Source of the DNA: JABFSM01 sp052389555 | GTDB taxonomy: Bacteria; Gemmatimonadota; Gemmatimonadetes; Gemmatimonadales; GWC2-71-9 | Reading direction: 5' to 3' | DNA: 64,000 nt | Assembly: GCA_052389555.1 (NCBI GenBank) | Contig: JBQTHV010000014.1 | Span: 22,870 to 86,869 of the forward strand | In this document: one piece after another, positions 15,192 to 22,428 of the stretch | Layout: every line of letters starts with the position of its first letter | Numbering within the stretch: position 1 is the first letter of the stretch | Position numbers and translations under genes: made by a program | Notes under the pieces: model-generated | What the model saw: the letters and a program-made list of their open reading frames with translations, nothing else | What the model was told of the DNA's origin: nothing | Database searches by the model: none

Positions 15192-15908
15192 ATGGCTGAT
15201 ACGTTCACCGACTCGCTGTCCGCGTACCTCGACGGCGAGCTCGACGGCCGGCGTCGGCGCCGGATGGAGGCCCATCTCGCCCGGTGCGCCGAGTGCTCGG
15301 CCGCCTTGGCCGAGCTGCGCGCAATCGTCACCGCGGCACCCCAATACCAGGGCCAGGCTCCGGCCCGTGACCTCTGGCCGCACGTCGAAGCCGGGCTCGA
15401 CGAGGCCGAGGTTATTGATTTGCCGAGCGCCGAGCCCCGAGCCATCCAGCCGTCCAGCCGCCGAGCCATCCAGCCGTCCAGCCGCCGAGCCGTCCGGTTC
15501 TCCTGGCCTCAACTCCTGGCCGCCTCGATTCTCATGGCCGCACTCGGCGGCGGGGCGGTCTGGATCGCGCTACGATCCAGCTCTTCGGATGTTTCGGTGC
15601 CGGCGATGGTGGCCCGCCCCGCCCCCGACTCCGCCGCCCCGAAGACGGTTGCCTACGCCGAGGCACGCTATGAAGCCGCGGTAGATGACCTAACCCGGGT
15701 GCTCGAGGAAGGCCGCGGTCGCCTCGATACCGCGACGGTCCGGGTGATCGAGGAGAGCTTGCGCAAGATCGATGCGGCGATCGCCGAAGCCCGCGTTGCA
15801 CTCCAACGTGATCCGGCCAGCGGGTATCTGAATCAGCAGATCGCCGCGCACCTGCGCCGCAAGCTCGCGCTCCTGCGTCTCGCGGCCGATGCGATCGCCC
15901 GAACCTGA
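15192..15908 (+). CDS. Anti-sigma factor, zf-HC2 type, membrane anchored
   Basis: 238 residues. The N-terminal zinc-binding domain has HLARCAEC (His-x3-Cys-x2-Cys) at about 28-35, which in this family holds the sigma factor inactive. One membrane helix (LLAASILMAALGGGAVWIAL, about 109-128) places the remaining 100 residues in the periplasm, where a helical segment (YEAAVDDLTRVLEEGRGRLD) could sense envelope stress. Between the zinc domain and the membrane, a CCGAGCCG-type array encodes residues about 78-102. Its position after the ECF sigma gene supports the assignment. Confidence 0.88.
   Translation: MADTFTDSLSAYLDGELDGRRRRRMEAHLARCAECSAALAELRAIVTAAPQYQGQAPARDLWPHVEAGLDEAEVIDLPSAEPRAIQPSSRRAIQPSSRRAVRFSWPQLLAASILMAALGGGAVWIALRSSSSDVSVPAMVARPAPDSAAPKTVAYAEARYEAAVDDLTRVLEEGRGRLDTATVRVIEESLRKIDAAIAEARVALQRDPASGYLNQQIAAHLRRKLALLRLAADAIART
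15423..15496. repeat. CCGAGCCG-type array in the anti-sigma gene
   Basis: About nine degenerate units (GCCGAGCC, ATCCAGCC, GTCCAGCC) encode the IQPSSRRAIQPSSRRA linker between zinc domain and membrane helix. The internal 24-base periodicity gives two almost identical IQPSSRRA blocks. Confidence 0.8.
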
Positions 15909-15918
15909 GGAACTCTCG

Positions 15919-16836
15919 ATGATTGCCGTCTCGCTGATCACCCTGGCCGCGCTCGGAGCCACCGAGCCGCCGAGCCGCCGAGCCGCCGAGCCGTCGATTG
16001 CCGACACCGACACCATACTCACCGTCTCTCCCGGTACCCGCCTGCGCCTGGAGAACATGACGGGTGAAATCACGATTACCGCCTGGGACCGGAATCAGGT
16101 TCGGATCCAGGCGAGTCACGGGCGGAGCACCCGGGTCGAGATCCGTCGCGCCGGCGCGGAGTTGTCGGTCGAGGCCAGCGGACGATTCGGGCCGGGAGGG
16201 GAAGTCGATTACGACATCACGGTGCCGGCCTGGATGCCGCTCCGGCTCACCGCCATGGCGGGTGACATCACGGTCACCGGGACTCGCGCCGCGATCGAAG
16301 CCGAGGCCATGGCCGGCGACCTCACGGTGACCGGTGGTAGCGAGACCCTGAAGCTCGGCGCGATGGCGGGCGACCTCCAGGTATCCGGCGCCCGGGGGAA
16401 GCTCGAGCTGAGCAACATGGGTGGCGACATCCTGGTCGAAGATTTTCAGGGAGATCTGAACGTCGATGCGGTCAGCGGGGACGTGATCCTGCGCGAGATC
16501 CGCACTGCCCTGGCCGAAGTCAGCACGGTGAGCGGAGATGTCATGTTCGACGGGGCGATTCAGAATGGCGGCCGCTACGCGCTGTCCTCTCATAGTGGGG
16601 ACGTGGTCATCGGACTGGCGGAAGGCGTGAATGCCACGGTGACCGCCCAGTGGTTCAACGGGGATCTTCGGGCGAGGTTCCCGCTGCCTCAGACCGAATC
16701 CACGGGCCGCCGTTCCCAGCGATTCCGGTTTGGAAACGGGAGTGCCATCGTCGAGCTCGAGACCTTCAGCGGTGACGTCGTGCTGATGCGTCCCGCCGAG
16801 CTGGCCGCCCTCCTGCGCGAACGCCGCGGGCGCTAG
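15919..16836 (+). CDS. DUF4097-family beta-helix-like protein
   Basis: 305 residues from an ATG with GAGGAA seven bases upstream. A short signal peptide is followed at once by a repeat-encoded TEPPSRRAAEPS stretch. The body is the DUF4097 repeat pattern: successive strands ending in GDI or GDV (MAGDITVTGT, MAGDLTVTGG, MAGDLQVSGA, MGGDILVEDF, VSGDVILREI, VSGDVMFDG, HSGDVVIGL, FSGDVVLM), which suggests a parallel beta solenoid in the periplasm or on the surface. In other genomes these proteins often follow anti-sigma genes; here it is the third gene of the ECF operon and could be its target or sensor. Confidence 0.85.
   Translation: MIAVSLITLAALGATEPPSRRAAEPSIADTDTILTVSPGTRLRLENMTGEITITAWDRNQVRIQASHGRSTRVEIRRAGAELSVEASGRFGPGGEVDYDITVPAWMPLRLTAMAGDITVTGTRAAIEAEAMAGDLTVTGGSETLKLGAMAGDLQVSGARGKLELSNMGGDILVEDFQGDLNVDAVSGDVILREIRTALAEVSTVSGDVMFDGAIQNGGRYALSSHSGDVVIGLAEGVNATVTAQWFNGDLRARFPLPQTESTGRRSQRFRFGNGSAIVELETFSGDVVLMRPAELAALLRERRGR
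15961..15996. repeat. CCGAGCCG tandem array after a signal peptide
   Basis: Four nearly perfect 9-base CCGAGCCGC copies encode TEPPSRRAAEPS directly after the signal peptide of the DUF4097 protein. Confidence 0.8.
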
Positions 16837-16961
16837 CTCGCGTTTCTTCCTGCCAGGCGATAGCTTCCCCGGCGCTCGACGTTAGGCGCCTTCCACCTTT
16901 CACATTTCCCTTTCCCGTGTCGCTCCCGGCTGCTTCCTCCGCTCCGCGCATCGTCCATCCC

Positions 16962-17282
16962 ATGACGACGACCACCTTCGGCATCGAGGGGTACCGGGTG
17001 GTGCAATCCCTCGGGGTCGTCATGGGGGTAACCGTGCGTTCGCGTTCCGTCATCGGGTTCCTCACGGGGAGTCTGGAAACCGTCTTCGGAGGCCGGATCA
17101 AGGCGTTCGCGCAGTTGTGCGAGAAGGCCCGCCAGGAGGCCTTCGAGCTCATGCTCCAGCATGCCGAACAGACCGGCGGCAATGCCGTGATCGGGGTCCG
17201 GTACGACGCCAACGAAATCATGCGGGGGGTGACGGAAATCATCTGCTACGGAACGGCGGTCGTGGTCGAGGAGGAACGCTAG
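16962..17282 (+). CDS. YbjQ/UPF0145 family protein
   Basis: 106 residues. The sequence GYRVVQSLGVVMGVTVRSRS, FGGRIKAFAQLCEKARQEA, HAEQTGGNAVIGVRYDANEI and ICYGTAVVVE fits the YbjQ family of small pentameric proteins (heavy-metal-binding-like fold). The biochemical role is unknown. Length matches the family. No signal or membrane segment. It ends just before the convergent DUF1080 gene. The upstream gap (16837-16961) has CTTTCAC-type units but no clear promoter. Confidence 0.88.
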   Translation: MTTTTFGIEGYRVVQSLGVVMGVTVRSRSVIGFLTGSLETVFGGRIKAFAQLCEKARQEAFELMLQHAEQTGGNAVIGVRYDANEIMRGVTEIICYGTAVVVEEER

Positions 17283-17286
17283 CCCT

Positions 17287-18024
17287 TCACTTGAGTTCGC
17301 GAATCTTGATGTTTCGGTAGGCGACCCAGTCGCCGTGGTCCTGCAGCCCGATGTGACCCTCGGCGGCTTTCCCATATTCGGGCCACTGGGCGAACTTGCT
17401 CTCCCTAACCCGCCGCGTCCAATCGGCGCTGCCCAGCTCGTAGGAGGCGATGTGCTGGCCGTTGAGCCAGTGCTCCACCTGGCTGCCCCGCACCACGATC
17501 CGCGCCGTGTTCCATTGGCCCGCGGGCCGGACGAGCCCGCGAGGTGCCGGATACAGGCCGTAGACCGCGCCCGCCGAGGTGAGCGGGCTGACCCCGTCGC
17601 GATGGGCGGCGTCATCGAGCACCTGCATCTCGGGACCGCTGTAGTACATGAACTCGGAACCGAGGGCGACCCGGTAGAAGATCCCGCTGTTTCCTCCCGG
17701 CTTGACCATCCACTCCAGGCTGAGCTCGAAGTCCCGGAAGGGCTCGCGGGTTATGATGTCGCCGCCGGGACCCACCCGGGTGAGCCCGCCGTCCACCGCC
17801 TGCCATCCGGCCGGCAGCGAGTCGCGGGAGTAACTCCGCCAGCCGGTGGAGGTCCGCCCGTCGAAGAGCAGCCGCCACCCGGCTCGCTGCTCATCGGGAG
17901 TCAGCGCATTGGCTCCGGCTGGTGCGCTTGCCATGGGCACTGCTCCCCCTTCCGGCTGACTGGGTCGACACCCCACTACCGCCGCCGCAAACCCCACCAG
18001 GCCCATAACCCGCCCGATCGCCAC
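17287..18024 (-). CDS. DUF1080 (3-keto-disaccharide hydrolase-like) lipoprotein
   Basis: 245 residues from GTG 18024, preceded by GGAAGG; ATG 18006 is the alternative. Both give a lipobox signal, GLVGFAAAVVGC. The domain follows the DUF1080 concanavalin-like fold: GWRLLFDGRTSTGWRSY, WMVKPGGNSGIFYRVALG, GPEMQVLDDAAH, AGAVYGLYPAPRG, GQWNTARIVVRGSQVEHWLNGQ and GHIGLQDHGDWVAYRNIKIREL. The family includes 3-keto-disaccharide hydrolases acting with 3-dehydrogenases of the MocA type; a MocA-family gene lies immediately upstream on the same strand, which fits a joint sugar pathway. The region before the start consists of repeat units and is unlikely to be coding. Confidence 0.85.
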   Translation of the reverse strand: MAIGRVMGLVGFAAAVVGCRPSQPEGGAVPMASAPAGANALTPDEQRAGWRLLFDGRTSTGWRSYSRDSLPAGWQAVDGGLTRVGPGGDIITREPFRDFELSLEWMVKPGGNSGIFYRVALGSEFMYYSGPEMQVLDDAAHRDGVSPLTSAGAVYGLYPAPRGLVRPAGQWNTARIVVRGSQVEHWLNGQHIASYELGSADWTRRVRESKFAQWPEYGKAAEGHIGLQDHGDWVAYRNIKIRELK

Positions 18025-18049
18025 CAACCTTCCCCCTTTCCGGTTCCCC

Positions 18050-18100
18050 CGTTCACCTTTCACCTTTCACTTTTCACCTCTCACCTCTCACCTCTCACCT
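18050..18100. repeat. Tandem TTCACCT/CTCACCT array
   Basis: Seven 7-base units, first TTTCACC then CTCTCACC, lie between the MocA gene and the DUF1080 gene. The minus-strand TAG stop of the MocA gene (18099-18101) touches the array. Related units occur at 22344-22428, 37301-37417, 42671-42709 and 63405-63417. Confidence 0.8.
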
Positions 18101-19634
18101 ATACTTCCCACCCTTTCCGGTACTCCCGGGTTAGGTACTGGTTGGCCTCCGGGAGATTGGTGACCCGGCCGCTCCGGCCGTCGTAGAGGAGCTGCCGCCC
18201 CGGACCGGTGCGGAGCGCCACCAGCCCGAGCAGCATCGTTTCGGTGAGCAGCGCGGCGTACTCGATGGGCGAGCTGCTGGGGACCTCGCCCTTGGCCGCC
18301 TTCACCCAGTTCATCTCGTGGCTCCAGGTGATGCGCGGGAAGGTCTTGGGCGCCTTGGCCGCCTTCTCCATGAGCGATTCCGGATAGAGCCGCGGGTTGT
18401 CCCCGTAGGTGTCGTGCAGCATCACGCCTTTGTCGCCGTAATAAATCACCCCCCCGTCGCTCTTCAGAATGACATCGGTGGGGAGGACGTCGGGTCGGGG
18501 CGGGTAGAGGCCCCCGTCGAACCAGGACATCTTCACCGGCGGCTGCCTGCCTCGCGCCGGGAACTGATAGTGCACCGTGGTGGCGACGGGATACGAGACC
18601 GGCTTGGACCGCCGCCCGCCCGTCTCGGTGGGCGGCACCGGCGTGGTACCCCAAGGCGTCGAGGTCGCCTCGATGCTGACCGGGTACTCCAGGTCGAGCG
18701 CCCAGAAGGGCTGGTCGATGAGGTGCGCCCCCATATCGCCCAGCGCTCCGGTCCCGAAGTCGAGCCAGCCGCGCCAGTTGAATGGGTGATAGACCGGGTG
18801 ATACGGAATGTCCTCTGCCACCGGGCCGAGGTAGAGGTCCCACCGCAACCCCGACGGTTTCTCGAACGGTGCCCCGCCCATCGTCATGGCGATCGCCTCG
18901 TTGATACGCCGCTGTCCCCACGAGGCGCTGGGCGGCGCGACGGGAGCGCCCGACCCAGCGGGCGGCAGCGGACGGGGAACGCCCTGGGGCCAGTAGCCGA
19001 CCGGCCGGTTGGTCCAGACGTGCACCTCGCGTACCGGACCGATCACGCCGGCCCGGATCCACTCGTTGATGAGGAGCGCTCCTTCGCGGGAATGGCCCTG
19101 ATTGCCCATTTGGGTCGCGAGCTTCAGGTTGCCAATCGCCATTTCGCGGAGCACCCGGGCCTCGTGCGCCGACCAGGTGAGCGGCTTCTGCACGTACACG
19201 TGCTTGCCGAGCTGCATCGCTGCCTTGGCAACCACCGCGTGGGTGTGATCCGGAGTGGCAATCACCACCCCCTCGATGTCACGCTGCTGCTCGAGCATCT
19301 CGCGCCAGTCTTCCCAGCGACGAGCCTTGGCGAACTGCTCCTGGAGCCGGATGCCGTCGGGGCGCGGCTGGCCATCCCGAGTCTTCTCCCTTCCGGTGAG
19401 TGAGCGTTCGACGTACCCGAAGTCCACGTCGCAGACCGCCACGATGGCTTCGCTGCCGAGCGCCTCCGCGTTACTCATGCCCATGCCGCCCGCCCCGACG
19501 ATCGCGACATGCAGCGTGTCGCTCGGTGCCTGGAACCCGCGACCGAAGACCCGGCGAGGGACCACCATGGCGCCCAGCGCCACTTTGCTCGCGCCGGCGA
19601 CGAAGGAACGCCGGCTGATTCTACGACGCGCCAT
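18099..19634 (-). CDS. Gfo/Idh/MocA family oxidoreductase with Tat signal
   Basis: 511 residues. The N-terminus has a twin-arginine signal (SRRSFVAGASKVALG), so the folded enzyme is exported. The Rossmann domain starts with VAIVGAGGMGMSNAEAL; GVVIATPDHTHAVVAKAAMQLGK and VQKPLTWSAHEARVL carry the EKP-like (here QKP) catalytic-Lys region. The C-terminal domain is the long version found in exported Bacteroidetes and Gemmatimonadota enzymes acting on sugars, with GTGALGDMGAHLIDQPFWAL. It lies upstream of the DUF1080 gene on the same strand. The sugar substrate is not known. Confidence 0.9.
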   Translation of the reverse strand: MARRRISRRSFVAGASKVALGAMVVPRRVFGRGFQAPSDTLHVAIVGAGGMGMSNAEALGSEAIVAVCDVDFGYVERSLTGREKTRDGQPRPDGIRLQEQFAKARRWEDWREMLEQQRDIEGVVIATPDHTHAVVAKAAMQLGKHVYVQKPLTWSAHEARVLREMAIGNLKLATQMGNQGHSREGALLINEWIRAGVIGPVREVHVWTNRPVGYWPQGVPRPLPPAGSGAPVAPPSASWGQRRINEAIAMTMGGAPFEKPSGLRWDLYLGPVAEDIPYHPVYHPFNWRGWLDFGTGALGDMGAHLIDQPFWALDLEYPVSIEATSTPWGTTPVPPTETGGRRSKPVSYPVATTVHYQFPARGRQPPVKMSWFDGGLYPPRPDVLPTDVILKSDGGVIYYGDKGVMLHDTYGDNPRLYPESLMEKAAKAPKTFPRITWSHEMNWVKAAKGEVPSSSPIEYAALLTETMLLGLVALRTGPGRQLLYDGRSGRVTNLPEANQYLTREYRKGWEV

Positions 19635-19845
19635 GAGCTAGCCTACTGGCTTGGTGAGGCAGGAAATCTACCGCACCGGCGCAGGGCCGCTACTTCCAGG
19701 AATGACCCTGTGAGCAGGTGTGAAACCCATCGGCGTGGATGGTCGCGACACAAGGCGACCCGCACGACGGGCAGGCCTTGGGACAACCCATTCAGTGCCC
19801 GGTCCAGCTACGGATATCCGGGAGACGTCGGCGAGCCGGCGGGCT

Positions 19846-20856
19846 TCACTCCTTCCGGGAGCCGCGTGCCGCGTGCCGAGCCACAGTCCGATAGTCGGGC
19901 ATATACGCCTGGAGCCTGCCAGAAGGTAGCGTGCGCGAGAAGCCGACTGCCAATTGGTCGCGATAGCGGTCCAGGAAGAAGTCGAACCGGTCCGCCGGGT
20001 GGAGATCCATGATCAGCAGATCGGCAGGCACCATGGTGAGCCGGCCGAATCTGAGCGTGTTTCCACGATAGTACATGTAGTTCACGGCGGCGGAATCGGG
20101 AATCGCGAGCGGCGGCGGGACTGGCTGGCCCGGACGCGCGGGCCGAAACACCTGCGCCAGGGTCGAATCGCCGAGCCGGAAGCCGACGAGCCTCCCCCTA
20201 ACCCGCGGAGCCGGCAGCAGCTCGGTCGGCTCCAGGATCAGGTCGTTCCCTCGGGCCCGGATCCCTGGTGGCTTGCTCCAGTCAACCAGCTTCTCGAGGG
20301 AAAGTCCCACCAGGTCGAGAAGACCGCCGACCGGGATGCCCAAGGCCCGGATCGAGGTCGGCCGGAGCAGGAGCTGGCCCCCGCTGGTGAGTTCCACGGT
20401 GTTCGCGGTCCGGAACGGAATCCCGTACAGCCGTCCTTTCATGACAATCACCCGCGCCCCGTTCGCCCCGTTCGCCCCGTTCGCCCTGTCGTCATCCTCA
20501 TCCCACTCGATGGAGACCTTGAGTCCCCGGAGCGGCGCGCCGCGATAGCCGAATACGTGTCGATTCAGCAAATCGCTCAGGGTCCGAGTCGAAACGGTGA
20601 CCTCGGCGGAATCCAGCTCGATCACGAACGATCGCTTGTCGTCGAACCAAGGAGCCGCTCGTGGCTCGGCCGGAAGCAGCCTGCCCCGAAGGAAGCCGAT
20701 CTGAAGCACGACCGTGGGATCGAGCCGAAAATCCACTCGCCGCATCTGGGCTTCGACCGGACCGGGCTCTTGGGACCGGAGTGGTAGCGGCATGCTGGCC
20801 AGAACCACCGTGGTGGTGATCAGGCCTCGCACGATTTCCGGTGCTCGCACTCTCAT
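19846..20856 (-). CDS. Hypothetical secreted protein with NGA repeat
   Basis: 336 residues, not recognised. ATG 20856 has GGGGAGAG upstream; a GTG three codons earlier is the alternative. Signal peptide to about residue 28 (MPLPLRSQ). The body is beta-rich: KRSFVIELDSAEVTVSTRTL, NRHVFGYRGAPLRGLKVSIE, YGIPFRTANTVELTSGGQLL, and PADLLIMDLHPADRFDFFLD. A RANGANGANGA stretch comes from a 9-base array. The repeated strand pattern and a central hydrophobic helix pair (IRALGIPVGGLLDLVGLSLE) are reminiscent of lipid-binding or LmeA-like barrels, a weak guess. The 211 bases upstream hold no gene or clear promoter. Confidence 0.6.
   Translation of the reverse strand: MRVRAPEIVRGLITTTVVLASMPLPLRSQEPGPVEAQMRRVDFRLDPTVVLQIGFLRGRLLPAEPRAAPWFDDKRSFVIELDSAEVTVSTRTLSDLLNRHVFGYRGAPLRGLKVSIEWDEDDDRANGANGANGARVIVMKGRLYGIPFRTANTVELTSGGQLLLRPTSIRALGIPVGGLLDLVGLSLEKLVDWSKPPGIRARGNDLILEPTELLPAPRVRGRLVGFRLGDSTLAQVFRPARPGQPVPPPLAIPDSAAVNYMYYRGNTLRFGRLTMVPADLLIMDLHPADRFDFFLDRYRDQLAVGFSRTLPSGRLQAYMPDYRTVARHAARGSRKE
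20455..20490. repeat. 9-base GTTCGCCCC tandem array
   Basis: Three perfect GTTCGCCCC copies plus partial flanks encode ANGANGANGA on the minus strand. A near-identical unit in the other orientation (GGGCGAACA) lies at 42581-42634, where it encodes a hydrophobic signal-peptide core. Confidence 0.8.
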
Positions 20857-20985
20857 CCCTGGCACTCTCCCCGACGCGATTCCACCCTACTGTGGAGACG
20901 AAATCGCGCCAATCGCGTTGACCGGCATGCGGTTACGCGGTGTGAGTTCGCGCGCGGCGGAGCGTCACCCCTGTGGAGGTGCACC

Positions 20986-21507
20986 ATGGCGAAAGCGCGT
21001 GATGACAAGCTGCTGGTCGAAGAAGCCCGACGAACCGCCCAGCATCGCGAAGTGAAGAGCACCATTCAAGAGGAGGTGAACGCGGCCATCGAAGCGAAAT
21101 CGCGCCCATCCGCCGCTGAGGCGGAGGTCACGAATGTGGCCGCCGAGCTCCGCGAGAAGGCGTTGCGCGGAGTGGAAACGCAGGAGCGCGAGGTAACCCG
21201 CTCACGAGCGCTGGCCCGGGTGAGCCAGGTGATCGACTACTCGTTTACGCTCGTCTACGCCGCGCTCGGGATTCGATTGCTGCTGGCCCTGGTCGCCGCG
21301 CGGCCCGGGTCCGGATTCGTCCAGTTCATCGAGAGCATCACCGATCCGCTGTACGCCCCATTCCGGGGCATCCTTCCGAATCTGACCGCGGAAGACGGCT
21401 ACACGCTGGTGCTGCCGGTACTGTTTGCCATCGCGATGTATGCCGTGCTGCACCTGCTGATCAAGGGATTCCTCCGGCTCGTGGGATATCGCCGGACCTC
21501 ATTCTGA
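20986..21507 (+). CDS. YggT family membrane protein with charged N-terminal helix
   Basis: 173 residues, ATG preceded by GGAGG. The first 75 residues are a charged, probably coiled-coil helix (LLVEEARRTAQHREVKSTIQ). Two membrane segments follow (about 85-105 and 140-160), joined by FVQFIESITDPLYAPFRGIL, the hallmark of the YggT family (DPLYxPFR). YggT proteins have been linked to osmotic stress and to division or SecYEG-region functions, but the role is not settled. The long N-terminal extension is unusual. It is followed by two small genes in the same direction. Confidence 0.85.
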   Translation: MAKARDDKLLVEEARRTAQHREVKSTIQEEVNAAIEAKSRPSAAEAEVTNVAAELREKALRGVETQEREVTRSRALARVSQVIDYSFTLVYAALGIRLLLALVAARPGSGFVQFIESITDPLYAPFRGILPNLTAEDGYTLVLPVLFAIAMYAVLHLLIKGFLRLVGYRRTSF

Positions 21508-21517
21508 CCTCCGGGTT

Positions 21518-21829
21518 ATGCGCGGTCTTCGAAGGATCCTATCGCTGGCCGGCTTTGGCATTCTCGGGAGTTGCGTTCCCGAAGCGCAGCCAGCCGTGGG
21601 GGTGGTATACGTCGAACGCAGTCCGCCGCCGCGGCTGGCCGAAGTGGTCGGCATGCCGCCGCAGCAGGGTGTGACCTGGATGAGCGGGCACTGGCGCTGG
21701 AATGGTGCGGAGTTCTACTGGGTGCCGGGGCAATGGGTTGCGGTGAGGCCAGGGTATCGCACCTGGGTCCCGGAGCGTTGGATGAAAACCCGCCGCGGTT
21801 GGTACTTCATCGAGGGACACTGGCGATGA
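21518..21829 (+). CDS. YXWGXW repeat lipoprotein
   Basis: 103 residues. The signal ends in a lipobox, AGFGILGSC (Cys19). The mature part has three aromatic repeats of the YXWGXW type: MSGHWRWNGAEFYWVPGQWV, YRTWVPERWM and WYFIEGHWR. Such short lipoproteins are common in Gram-negative soil bacteria; function unknown. It lies ten bases after the YggT gene. Confidence 0.8.
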   Translation: MRGLRRILSLAGFGILGSCVPEAQPAVGVVYVERSPPPRLAEVVGMPPQQGVTWMSGHWRWNGAEFYWVPGQWVAVRPGYRTWVPERWMKTRRGWYFIEGHWR

Positions 21830-21847
21830 CTTATCGGAGGAGGATCT

Positions 21848-22354
21848 ATGCCTGAGAGACAAACGATGCATCGAGCCCAGACCCAGGCTCGCCGGGGGCG
21901 AAGACCCTGGACCCAGGCCGGGGAATTCGTGCGAGAGGAGATGCGCCACATCCGGGCGGGCAAACACGGGGCTCGCTCGACCAAACAAGCCATCGCGATC
22001 GGGCTCTCCAAGGCTCGGCGCGCCGGCGTTCGCCTGCCACCGCCTCGGCGAGGCACCCAGAGTGAGGAGGTTCGCCGCAAGGCTGTCCGGGAGTTGGCGC
22101 GAGGTCCGCGCCGGGGCCGTCCCTCACCGACGCCGCGTCGGGCAATCACCGGCGCGCTCCGCCGCGAGGGTCGCACCGCAGCCACTCGCCGCGCGTTAGG
22201 CCGGCAAGCGCGAACCGCGGCTCGGCGGCGCGGACCTGCCATGCGGTCGCTGGCCGCTCGCAAGGCCGTACGCACCAAAGGTCGCGCGGGACGCCGCGCG
22301 GCGGCCCGGAAAGCAGCGCGGACTCGCGCCCGGCGGCAGCAACGTGAGAGGTGA
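21848..22354 (+). CDS. DUF6496-like, histone-H1-like basic protein
   Basis: 168 residues, ATG preceded by GGAGGAGGA. The N-terminal part (about 25-60) has VREEMRHIRAGKHGARSTKQAIAIGLSKARRAG in pieces that match DUF6496 (SxKQAIAIxLSEARRAG). The remaining 105 residues are over 40 percent Arg/Ala with RKAARTRAR-type blocks, like H1-type DNA-binding tails of bacteria. Nucleoid binding is the likely role, by composition only. The TGA stop is the first unit of a GTGAGAG array, so the C-terminus may have been shaped by the repeat. Confidence 0.7.
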   Translation: MPERQTMHRAQTQARRGRRPWTQAGEFVREEMRHIRAGKHGARSTKQAIAIGLSKARRAGVRLPPPRRGTQSEEVRRKAVRELARGPRRGRPSPTPRRAITGALRREGRTAATRRALGRQARTAARRRGPAMRSLAARKAVRTKGRAGRRAAARKAARTRARRQQRER

Positions 22355-22428
22355 GAGGTGAGCGGTGAGCGGTGATGCGTCATACCTCTTACTTCTCACT
22401 TCTAACTTCTTACTTCTTACTTCTCACC
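22344..22428. repeat. Fold-back array of GTGAGAGG / CTTCTTAC units
   Basis: Left arm 22344-22375: GTGAGAGG and GTGAGCGG units. Right arm 22384-22428: degenerate ACTTCTTACTTCTCACTT units. The arms pair only partly. It carries the TGA of the DUF6496 gene and the minus-strand TGA (22424-22426) of the kinase gene, so two convergent genes end in it. Confidence 0.75.

Noticed and set aside
18318..19403. 361-residue plus-strand frame opposite the MocA gene
   Set aside because: Shadow frame; the minus strand has a Tat signal and full MocA motifs.
19635..19845. Possible small RNA or gene in a 211-base gap
   Set aside because: No open frame with similarity, no strong hairpin with T-run, no promoter pair recognised.
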